A DNA stretch of 5,865 nt, from contig JAEDGW010000136.1 in NCBI GenBank assembly GCA_016297325.1, positions 1-5,865 of the forward strand. The letters run 5' to 3'. Below the pieces are notes generated by a model. That model searched no databases, was not told the DNA's origin, and worked only from the letters and a program-made list of their open reading frames with translations. Below are positions 1 through 5,865 of the stretch, one piece after another. The DNA comes from Coprococcus sp. Lineage in GTDB: Bacteria; Bacillota; Clostridia; Lachnospirales; Lachnospiraceae. Made by a program: the position numbers and the translations under genes. The stretch's first letter is position 1, and the number at the start of each line of letters is the position of its first letter.

Positions 1-432
1 CAGAACTCAGATATGAAAAAGAATCCTGATACAATATACGCATACGAGCCTATTGGAACAAATGATATGACATATTGGAATGATGATGGCAGTGAACAGA
101 AGTGGAACGTCATCATGGATGTTACAGAGTGGGAAAAGGGAACGCTCTATTCTACGTTCGTCGGAGGTGACAATCCGATGGCAGTCATAGAGAATCCGAA
201 TGTGAAAGATGGATCAACATGTGTTGTCATGAAGGAATCTTACGGCAATGCATTTATTCCGTTCCTGGTAGATCATTATTCCACGATCTATATTATAGAT
301 TACAGATATTCACAGGTGAATATAATTGATTTTGTAAAAGAAAAACAGGCGGACGATCTCATATGTATAAACAACATATCACTCATAGGAGATCAGGATG
401 TAGTGGCCACGATAAGCGGATTGTTACAGTAG
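1..432 (+). CDS. DHHW family protein, C-terminal fragment (5' end outside window)
   Basis: This is the last 143 codons of a gene that enters the window already in frame. The frame is open from base 1 (Q-N-S-D-M...), so the ATG at 13 is probably internal, not the start. The diagnostic stretch is KESYGNAFIPFL at about fragment residues 78-89, followed by an HYSTIYIIDYRY segment. This matches the conserved C-terminal block of DHHW proteins (usually KDSYGNA..PFL...Y..IY.IDPRY), which adopt an AlgX/AlgJ-like SGNH-hydrolase fold. The upstream GGDNPMAVIENPN segment also fits that family. The DHHW motif itself, the signal peptide or membrane anchor and most of the catalytic region would lie upstream of the window and cannot be checked. 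Family members in Firmicutes are usually exported and often sit near MBOAT-type acyltransferases of polysaccharide O-acetylation; that role is family knowledge, not shown here. The fragment ends at TAG 430-432 with no terminator before the next gene. Confidence 0.8.
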   Translation, partial: QNSDMKKNPDTIYAYEPIGTNDMTYWNDDGSEQKWNVIMDVTEWEKGTLYSTFVGGDNPMAVIENPNVKDGSTCVVMKESYGNAFIPFLVDHYSTIYIIDYRYSQVNIIDFVKEKQADDLICINNISLIGDQDVVATISGLLQ

Positions 433-481
433 GGGTAATTGAACAAGACCTGTAGATAAAGGCGCACATATACATGTATGC

Positions 482-487
482 AAGGGG
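482..487 (+). promoter_or_regulatory. Shine-Dalgarno site that sets the cyclase start at 496
   Basis: AAGGGG lies 8 nt before the ATG at 496, an ideal spacing. The alternative in-frame ATG at 478 has only AT-rich, non-SD sequence before it (GGCGCACATATACATGT), and this SD would then fall inside the gene. Translation is therefore most likely to begin at 496. Confidence 0.7.
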
Positions 488-495
488 TAAAAGAT

Positions 496-2832
496 ATGGG
501 GGAAAGATTAAACATCGGATTGCTGGTTGATGATATCGATGCGGTATTCACAAGCCCGGCGGTTCAGGGAGCAGAATTGGGAGCAAAGGCTATAGATGCC
601 AATTTGTTCATAGTGCCGGGAAGATATCTCGACAATGCAGATGAATTTCAGAGCGATAAGAAATATGGTTATCAGTGTAATACTCTGTTTGATTATGTCA
701 GAAGCAAGCACATGGATATACTATATGTCATGATGGGAATGATAGGAGCGAGAGTTGATGAGGAGAGCAGACTAAGATTCCTTAAGCAGTTTTCTGGAAC
801 TCCGATCGTGACACTCTATACGAGGACCAGTGGATATCCGTCCATTATATTCGACAATAAGTGTGCGTTTATAGAGGGTATAACCCATATAATACGCGAC
901 CATGGTGCAAGACATATCGGTTATGTCAGTGGACCTGCAACGAACGTCGATGCCATGGAGAGACTTGAAGCATACCGGGAGGCCCTTGAATCCTGCGGTA
1001 TTCCATACAACGAAGATTATGTCATCTATGGCAACTTTGAGGAGAGCAGTGAGGGTGCGATCGGTGAATTCATAGACAGATGTCCGGAGCTTGATGCCAT
1101 GATATTTGCAAATGACAGGATGGCGTATGGCGGTTATCACGCATTTGAGAAGAGAGGGATAAAGCCTGGAGAGGACATAGCCGTTCTCGGTTTTGACAAT
1201 TCGGAGTTTGCGCCGGGACTGAACCCGCCGCTTTCGACCGTCGAGGCAAATGCATCAGAGCTTTCATACAAGGCTGTCATACGTGCCAGGGAGTTCATCA
1301 ACAATGAGGTGCCTGCGGATGACTTCCATGTGAGCACAAGACTTATACTCCGTGAGTCCTGTGGATGTGAGGGCCTGAATGTCAAGTCGGTGGTGAAACA
1401 GACAGGACTTGATGAGATCAAAGACGTATCTCTCAGAGATGAGGCCCATCGAAAGATCTGCTCATATCTGTTCAAGGATTATATAGACAGTGAAGAGGCG
1501 GCACACATAAAGGAGAATGTGATAGAGTTCGTAGATTTTCTTGTCGATACGTGCTGCAGTGGACAGATCGCTTTGAATGAGGGATCTATAGAAAAGAAAT
1601 TTTCAAATCTGCTTTCACAGGAGACCTTCAGATATACGACTCTGGAGCAGGTGGTTAATATGCTCACGGCGCTTCAGGTTATTCTGTGTGAGGACGTGGA
1701 GCCGGTAAAGAAGTCAGAGATCATGCAGCTGTTTGTGGAGTTGATAAGAAAGATGTCCCTCCAGAACTGGAAGGATATATATAACAACAATACCGGAATT
1801 GGAAGGATAACAAGGCTTATCAACAACATGACTTCCAATATGTTCAGAATGGACTCCGGTGAGCGTATTCCATATGAGAATGCACTTGAGAACCTGTCTT
1901 ATGTTGATATCAGATCTGCGTATCTCTTCCTCTATGAGGAGCCGATACACCATGAGAGATTAGAGAAGTTCGTGCTGCCACAGAAGATACAGTTCAAGGC
2001 ATACTACGCCGACAATAAGGCTGTGGCTGTGGACACTGACAGACAGGAGACAGACAGTTATGACATATTTGCTGTGGATATGGTGCCGAAGGACAGAAGA
2101 GTTACGATGGTACTGTCGCTGATATATTCTGGAACGGATATATTTGGTGTGCTGCTGTGCGAGACGGGGTTTGAAGGTTTCCGCAATATCGATCCGGTGA
2201 GCGTGCACATATCAACAGCCATAAAATCCATGGTACTGCTGCAGCAGCAGGACAGGGTCCAGATGAGACTTGAGGAGACCATGGCAAAGCTTGTTGAGAA
2301 CAACAAGGTGCTGCAGATCATGTCGAAGACGGATCAGCTCACAGGGCTTCTCAACAGATGGGGATTTCTGGAAGCTATCCAGAATGTCATGGAGACATCT
2401 GCCAGATGTGAGAAGGGTGCGTTCATGTGCATAGATATGGATGGACTCAAGAAGATAAATGATACATACGGACACGACGATGGAGATTTTGCTCTCCAGT
2501 CGGTTTCATCCATACTCAGGCATGCCTGTGGAGAGACCGCTCTGGTGGCCAGATTTGGCGGCGATGAGTTTGTGGTATTTGGATGTGAAGAGGCCTGCGG
2601 CTCGGCTGAGGATGCGCTTGCAAGGATCAGGATGGAGACAAATGAGTTCAACAAGGCCACAGAGAAGCCGTATGAGATAGACATGAGTATAGGAGTGTGC
2701 GAGGTTGTGTGTGCTCCGAACGTGGATGTATTCCAGGCGATATCCAGAGCAGACAGACTGCTATATCAGGAGAAGCGTGCAAAGAAGCTTCGCGCAAGGG
2801 AGCTTGAGGCTGCACGCAGGGAAATAGGCTAG
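496..2832 (+). CDS. LacI-type ligand-sensing diguanylate cyclase (GGDEF protein)
   Basis: Predicted to make c-di-GMP from two GTP in response to a small cytoplasmic ligand. The start is ATG 496 (778 aa); ATG 478 would add six residues. Residues about 5-285 resemble the LacI/PurR periplasmic-binding-like domain: IGLLVDD at the N terminus, HIGYVSGP near 140, then FANDRMAYGGYHAFEKRGI and GEDIAVLGFDN, and an RESCGCE segment at 286-292. No helix-turn-helix, signal peptide or membrane helix precedes it, so the sensor should be cytosolic. Residues about 295-465 are helical and unrecognised; about 470-575 could be a GAF-like fold (weak call). A Gln/Glu-rich signalling helix (about 576-609) leads into the cyclase: DQLTGLLNR at 613-621, DMDGLKKINDTYGHDDGD, the active-site GGDEF at 688-692 (bases 2557-2571), SIGV, and ADRLLYQEK near the end. 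All catalytic motifs look intact. The RxxD inhibitory site is replaced by GETA. No EAL or HD-GYP domain is present. It precedes proC by 17 nt. Confidence 0.9.
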   Translation: MGERLNIGLLVDDIDAVFTSPAVQGAELGAKAIDANLFIVPGRYLDNADEFQSDKKYGYQCNTLFDYVRSKHMDILYVMMGMIGARVDEESRLRFLKQFSGTPIVTLYTRTSGYPSIIFDNKCAFIEGITHIIRDHGARHIGYVSGPATNVDAMERLEAYREALESCGIPYNEDYVIYGNFEESSEGAIGEFIDRCPELDAMIFANDRMAYGGYHAFEKRGIKPGEDIAVLGFDNSEFAPGLNPPLSTVEANASELSYKAVIRAREFINNEVPADDFHVSTRLILRESCGCEGLNVKSVVKQTGLDEIKDVSLRDEAHRKICSYLFKDYIDSEEAAHIKENVIEFVDFLVDTCCSGQIALNEGSIEKKFSNLLSQETFRYTTLEQVVNMLTALQVILCEDVEPVKKSEIMQLFVELIRKMSLQNWKDIYNNNTGIGRITRLINNMTSNMFRMDSGERIPYENALENLSYVDIRSAYLFLYEEPIHHERLEKFVLPQKIQFKAYYADNKAVAVDTDRQETDSYDIFAVDMVPKDRRVTMVLSLIYSGTDIFGVLLCETGFEGFRNIDPVSVHISTAIKSMVLLQQQDRVQMRLEETMAKLVENNKVLQIMSKTDQLTGLLNRWGFLEAIQNVMETSARCEKGAFMCIDMDGLKKINDTYGHDDGDFALQSVSSILRHACGETALVARFGGDEFVVFGCEEACGSAEDALARIRMETNEFNKATEKPYEIDMSIGVCEVVCAPNVDVFQAISRADRLLYQEKRAKKLRARELEAARREIG

Positions 2833-2849
2833 AAAGAAGGAGAATAGAC

Positions 2850-3635
2850 ATGAAGAAATTAGGTTTCATAGGTATGGGTAATATGGCACAGGCACTCTGT
2901 GCAGGATTTGTAAATTCCGGAAAGATAGCAGCCGGGGATGTGTATGCGTATGCACCACATTATGACAGGTTATGTGCCAATTCTGAGAAATACGGCTTTA
3001 CACCATGCAGGTCGCTTGCTGAGCTGGTTGATTCTGTAGATACCGTAATCATGGCATGCAAGCCATATCAGATAAACGACGTCCTTGTTGAGACCGGAGA
3101 AAAGCTTCATGGAAAGGCTCTTATATCAGTTGCAGCGGGATGGGATTTCAAGAAATACAGCGAGTATTTTGACAGTTCAGTCAGGGTACAGTTTGTCATG
3201 CCGAATACACCGGCCATGGTATACGAGGGCGTGATGCTCTTCGAAGCCCAGAACTCTCTTGAGAAGGAGGAGAGGGAGCAGATAAAGGATCTGTTTGCTG
3301 CGGTTGGAATAGTAGAGGAACTTCCGTCATCACTTATGGGGATCGGTGGAGCCGTGACCGGCTGCGGTCCTGCATTTGTGGATCTGTTCATAGAGGGCTA
3401 TGCCGATGCTGCAGTAAAGTACGGTGTGCCAAGACAGACTGCATACAGACTTATATCACAGATGGTTCTCGGTTCAGCAAAGCTTCAGCTTGAGACCGGT
3501 GAGCATCCGGGCGTCCTGAAGGACAATGTATGTTCTCCATCGGGTACAACGATCTGTGGAGTGGCATCACTTGAAGAGTCAGGTATAAGGAGTGCATGCA
3601 TAAAGTCGATAGATGCCATAATGAACAAGAAATAG
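2850..3635 (+). CDS. proC: Pyrroline-5-carboxylate reductase
   Basis: Catalyses the last step of proline synthesis: NAD(P)H-dependent reduction of 1-pyrroline-5-carboxylate to L-proline in the cytosol. The 261-aa length is typical. The N terminus carries the Rossmann dinucleotide motif GFIGMGNMA (G8, G10, A13), followed by ACKPYQI around residues 69-75, SVAAGW at 93-98 and VMPNTPAMV at 116-124. The C-terminal dimerisation and active-site domain shows GCGPAFVDLF at 171-180 and the family signature near 229-234, which reads SPSGTT where SPGGTT is the commoner form. The ending EESGIRSACIKSIDA also fits. AAGGAG at 2837-2842 lies 7 nt before the ATG. The 17-nt gap from the cyclase gene and 15-nt gap to the MATE gene suggest co-transcription. 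No other proline-pathway gene (proA, proB) is visible in the window. Identification is firm; the neighbourhood is unusual for it. Confidence 0.96.
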   Translation: MKKLGFIGMGNMAQALCAGFVNSGKIAAGDVYAYAPHYDRLCANSEKYGFTPCRSLAELVDSVDTVIMACKPYQINDVLVETGEKLHGKALISVAAGWDFKKYSEYFDSSVRVQFVMPNTPAMVYEGVMLFEAQNSLEKEEREQIKDLFAAVGIVEELPSSLMGIGGAVTGCGPAFVDLFIEGYADAAVKYGVPRQTAYRLISQMVLGSAKLQLETGEHPGVLKDNVCSPSGTTICGVASLEESGIRSACIKSIDAIMNKK

Positions 3636-3638
3636 GAG
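3634..3638 (+). promoter_or_regulatory. Shine-Dalgarno of the MATE gene overlapping the proC stop codon
   Basis: AGGAG begins inside the proC TAG stop (3633-3635) and lies 12 nt before the MATE ATG at 3651, slightly longer than the usual spacing. The overlap suggests that ribosomes finishing proC could help start the MATE gene (translational coupling, inferred). No better SD lies closer to the ATG. Confidence 0.5.
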
Positions 3639-3650
3639 ACGGACATAAAG

Positions 3651-5006
3651 ATGCAGGACAACGATTTCTTTGGTCGGGAGAAGATCAGCAGGATACTGTT
3701 TAAGATAGCACCGCCTGTCGTGCTGGCACAGCTCATACAGGCACTTTACAATATAATAGACAGCCTGTTCGTAGGCAAATGTTCGGAGAGTGGTCTTACG
3801 GCACTCTCCATAATTTATCCCATACAGCTGCTCATGATAGCTCTTGCAGTGGGATCAGGAGTGGGAATAAACACCTGTATTGCCCATTATCTGGGACTTG
3901 GAGATGAAAAGAAAGCGGATACAGTGGCAGGAACCGGAACACCTCTGGCACTCGCACTGTGGATAGTATTTGCGGTGGTGTGTTACATATTCATGCCTGA
4001 GTATGCTGCCATGAACACCGATTCGCAGGTGGTCATACAGGACGTGATATCCTACGGAAGGATCGTGTGCGTGTTCAGCATAGGACTGTTTGCTGAGAGC
4101 GTATGGACAAAGATACTTCAGGCAAAGGGGGACATGAAGACTCCGATGATCGCACAGATAGTTGGAGCTATTGTCAATATCATCCTTGACGCCATACTTA
4201 TATTTGGACTTCTTGGCATGCCGAGACTCGGCGTGGCAGGTGCGGCCATAGCGACTGTCACAGGACAGATAGTTGCGGCACTCATAGTCATGAAGAGAGG
4301 ATTTTACAGATCGCCGGAGCTTTCGGCGTATCAGGCATGCCTTGCGAAGATATATAAGATGGGGCTGCCGAATATACTCATGCAGTCGGCATATACATTT
4401 TACATATTTGGACTGAATATGATACTGTCAGGATTCTCAGATCAGGCGGTTACTGCACTGGGACTCTATTACAAATGGCAGACATTCTTCTTTATACCGC
4501 TGGGTGCACTTCAGACCTGTATAGTGCCGGTGCTGAGCTACAATTATGCGGCGGGCAATATAAGAAGGTGCAGGACCACGCTGTCCACATCGCTTATATA
4601 TGGTGTGGTGCTCATGGCAGTTGGAACGCTGTGCTTTGAGCTCATACCGTCACAGATGCTGAGTGTGTTCACCAGGGATACGAGGGTTATAGATATAGGC
4701 ACAGTCGGATTCAGGTTTATAGGTGTGAGTTTCATACCTATGGTCACATCCCTGATATATCCGGTGTTCTTTCAGGCTGTGGGATCAGCGGTCAAGAGCA
4801 GTATGCTGACGGTGGTCAGGACTGTTGTTCTGTTTGTCCCTCTGGGTTATGTGTTTGCGAAGTTTGGAATTACCTGGTTCTGGATGACATATCCGGTGAC
4901 TGAGGTGATAACAAGTGCCATAGGATTTGCATGTTATGTGGCATTCCTCAGGAAGATAAGGAGCAATCCCAAGGTTATATATTACACAGCATTTACAAAA
5001 AAATAA
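3651..5006 (+). CDS. MATE family efflux transporter
   Basis: A 451-aa polytopic inner-membrane protein, the normal length for the MATE (NorM/MepA/DinF-like) family, which exports cationic drugs or metabolites in exchange for Na+ or H+. Hydrophobic segments run through the whole length, consistent with about 12 transmembrane helices in two MatE halves. Family signatures are clear in the N-half: APPVVLAQLIQALYNIIDSLFVG at about 20-42, with an Asn and an Asp (N34, D37) in helix 1; GSGVGINTCIAHYLGLGD at about 68-85; and the block from GDMKTP (about 160) through NIILDAILIF to LGVAGAAIATVTGQ (about 193-206). The C-half carries LGALQTCIVPVLSYNYAAGN at about 274-293. The short charged N terminus (MQDNDFFGREKI) is typical of this family in Firmicutes. 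Substrate and coupling ion cannot be told from sequence. It follows proC by 15 nt and ends 16 nt before a strong terminator, so it is likely the last gene of its transcript. Confidence 0.94.
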   Translation: MQDNDFFGREKISRILFKIAPPVVLAQLIQALYNIIDSLFVGKCSESGLTALSIIYPIQLLMIALAVGSGVGINTCIAHYLGLGDEKKADTVAGTGTPLALALWIVFAVVCYIFMPEYAAMNTDSQVVIQDVISYGRIVCVFSIGLFAESVWTKILQAKGDMKTPMIAQIVGAIVNIILDAILIFGLLGMPRLGVAGAAIATVTGQIVAALIVMKRGFYRSPELSAYQACLAKIYKMGLPNILMQSAYTFYIFGLNMILSGFSDQAVTALGLYYKWQTFFFIPLGALQTCIVPVLSYNYAAGNIRRCRTTLSTSLIYGVVLMAVGTLCFELIPSQMLSVFTRDTRVIDIGTVGFRFIGVSFIPMVTSLIYPVFFQAVGSAVKSSMLTVVRTVVLFVPLGYVFAKFGITWFWMTYPVTEVITSAIGFACYVAFLRKIRSNPKVIYYTAFTKK

Positions 5007-5022
5007 TATCGTATTTTCAAAG

Positions 5023-5055
5023 CCTCTGTATGATGAGTCATGCAGAGGTTTTTTT
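5023..5055 (+). terminator. Rho-independent terminator after the MATE gene
   Basis: An 11-bp stem pairs 5023-5033 (CCTCTGTATGA) with 5038-5048 (TCATGCAGAGG) around a TGAG tetraloop. All positions pair, with one U-G wobble at 5029/5042. It is followed directly by seven T residues (5049-5055). Placement 16 nt after the MATE stop fits the end of the cyclase-proC-MATE transcript, and it separates that unit from the next gene. Confidence 0.93.
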
Positions 5056-5072
5056 ATGTGTGAACGCATGGC

Positions 5073-5098
5073 GCATGTCATTTTTTCTTATGTCATGC
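5073..5098. repeat. Imperfect inverted repeat upstream of the phospholipase C-like gene
   Basis: GCATGTCAT (5073-5081) and ATGTCATGC (5090-5098) are inverted copies matching at 8 of 9 positions, separated by TTTTTCTT. The same arms also contain a direct repeat of ATGTCAT (5075-5081 and 5090-5096). The element lies in the 94-nt stretch between the terminator and the next gene, where a promoter would be expected, so it could be an operator or an mRNA hairpin. It could equally be chance in AT-rich sequence. Confidence 0.3.
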
Positions 5099-5149
5099 TG
5101 GCGCAGAGAAATAATCTGCACAGTACAGACAAAGCAAGGAGATGATATT

Positions 5150-5865
5150 ATGCCGTCAACGTATGCACATTACAGATTTGGCAGGGATGTGTACAAAAAA
5201 CTTCCGGATGATATAAAGAGGATAATATATGACGAACGAAGATTGTTCCTGATAGGACTTCATGGACCGGATATATTGTTTTATTACAAGCCGCTTGGAA
5301 ACAACAGGGTAAATAAAATTGGATATGGGATGCATGACAGGTCTGCCAGAGAGTTCTTTGAACAGGCACTGGAGATCCTTGAAAAAGAGCGCGAAAAGAA
5401 TACGGATGCCATGATGTCATATATGTATGGATTCATATGCCACTACGCCCTCGATCATGCCTGCCATACGTATGTGGAGGAAAAGATACATGAGAGCGGA
5501 GTGCCGCATGCGGAGATAGAGGTTGAATTTGACCGGATGCTGATGGTGAGTGACGGCCTGGATCCGATATCGCAGACGCTCACCGATCACATAAGCACAG
5601 ATATGAGATCTGCGTCTGTGATAAATAAATTTTTCCCGGAGCTTGAAACAGAAGATGTGCAGAAAGCTCTTGAGTCGATGATATTTTATAACAATCTGCT
5701 GGTGGCTCCCGGGAATATCAAGAGAGGGCTGATATATGCGCTGCTCTTTTTGTCAGGAAATTATAAAGAGATGCATGGGCTTATTGTGAATAAGAAGCAG
5801 AACCCGCTCTGCGCGGACAGCAATGAGAAGCTGATGTCGCTATATGAGGCGGCGGTCCCGTGCTG
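5150..5865 (+). CDS. Zinc-dependent phospholipase C family protein, 3' end outside window
   Basis: An open frame of 238 codons runs off the window end without a stop. ATG 5150 is supported by AAGGAG at 5136-5141, 8 nt upstream. The protein begins MPSTYAHYRFGRDVYKKLP, typical of a widespread Firmicute branch of the Zn_dep_PLPC (PF00882) family. Likely metal ligands can be aligned by spacing to clostridial alpha-toxin/PLC: H7, D41 (in GLHGPDILFYY), H62, H98 and D102 (in HYALDHACH, an HxxxD pair), H106, then H120 and E124 (an HxxxE pair in HAEIE). The set suggests a working tri-metal phosphodiesterase site. There is no signal peptide, so unlike secreted PLC toxins it is probably cytoplasmic; the N-terminal Trp ligand of mature PLC is absent. 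The real substrate is unknown and phospholipase activity should not be assumed. It is downstream of a terminator and so probably has its own promoter. Confidence 0.85.
   Translation, partial: MPSTYAHYRFGRDVYKKLPDDIKRIIYDERRLFLIGLHGPDILFYYKPLGNNRVNKIGYGMHDRSAREFFEQALEILEKEREKNTDAMMSYMYGFICHYALDHACHTYVEEKIHESGVPHAEIEVEFDRMLMVSDGLDPISQTLTDHISTDMRSASVINKFFPELETEDVQKALESMIFYNNLLVAPGNIKRGLIYALLFLSGNYKEMHGLIVNKKQNPLCADSNEKLMSLYEAAVPC

Noticed and set aside
13..15. ATG at 13 as the true start of the first gene
   Set aside because: The frame is open to base 1, there is no Shine-Dalgarno before it, and the protein family is much longer at the N terminus. The gene is cut by the window edge.
433..477. 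Promoter for the cyclase gene (TTGAAC at 439 as a -35 box)
   Set aside because: No -10 hexamer occurs at acceptable spacing: TAGATA at 453 is too close and TATACA at 469 too far.
772..1475. Antisense open frames (122 aa at 772-1140 and 112 aa at 1137-1475) opposite the cyclase gene
   Set aside because: They lie fully inside a well-supported gene, have no recognisable domains and low-complexity Ser/His/Arg-rich composition. They are shadows of the coding strand.
2227..2310. CTGCTGCAGCAGCAG run as a nucleotide repeat element
   Set aside because: It encodes Leu-Leu-Gln-Gln-Gln in the signalling helix before GGDEF and is explained by coding.
2334..2684. Antisense 116-aa open frame opposite the GGDEF domain
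   Set aside because: It overlaps the most conserved part of the cyclase and has no homology signature.
5088..5115. Promoter for the phospholipase C-like gene with AATAAT (5110-5115) as -10 box
   Set aside because: The -10 candidate is reasonable, but the sequence about 17 nt upstream (CTTATG) does not resemble TTGACA. Too weak to list as a feature.

Overview
The window looks like a chromosomal segment from a gut Firmicute, most likely a Lachnospiraceae member of the Coprococcus/Butyrivibrio/Roseburia type. This is inferred from strong AGGAG ribosome-binding sites, heavy use of ATA for Ile and AGA for Arg, and the combination of protein families present (a DHHW protein, a LacI-like sensor fused to GGDEF, a cytoplasmic-type zinc-dependent phospholipase C-like protein). 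No taxonomic marker gene is present, so the family-level assignment is an inference. All recognised genes lie on the + strand, share similar composition, and show no sign of mobile elements, CRISPR, tRNA or rRNA.

Layout. Positions 1-432 hold the C-terminal end of a DHHW-family (AlgX/AlgJ-like SGNH fold) protein that starts upstream of the window. After a 63-nt gap comes a 778-aa cytoplasmic sensor diguanylate cyclase (496-2832): a LacI/PurR-type ligand-binding domain with no DNA-binding helix-turn-helix, then a helical region, a possible GAF-like domain, a signalling helix and an intact GGDEF domain. It is followed 17 nt later by proC, pyrroline-5-carboxylate reductase (2850-3635), and 15 nt after that by a MATE-family multidrug/metabolite efflux transporter (3651-5006). 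A strong intrinsic terminator (5023-5055) closes this group. After a 94-nt intergenic stretch, a separate unit begins with a zinc-dependent phospholipase C-family protein (5150 to beyond the window end).

How the genes may work together. The tight spacing of the cyclase, proC and MATE genes, the lack of a visible terminator between them and the shared terminator suggest one transcript; the DHHW gene may also belong to it. The cyclase is the most distinctive item. It appears to be a one-protein link from a small cytoplasmic ligand, probably a sugar or nucleoside-like compound, to c-di-GMP synthesis, and it lacks the RxxD product-inhibition site. A DHHW protein, whose relatives act in exopolysaccharide O-acetylation, directly upstream makes surface polysaccharide a plausible but unproven output. 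The link to proC and MATE has no clear functional logic and may simply be co-transcription.
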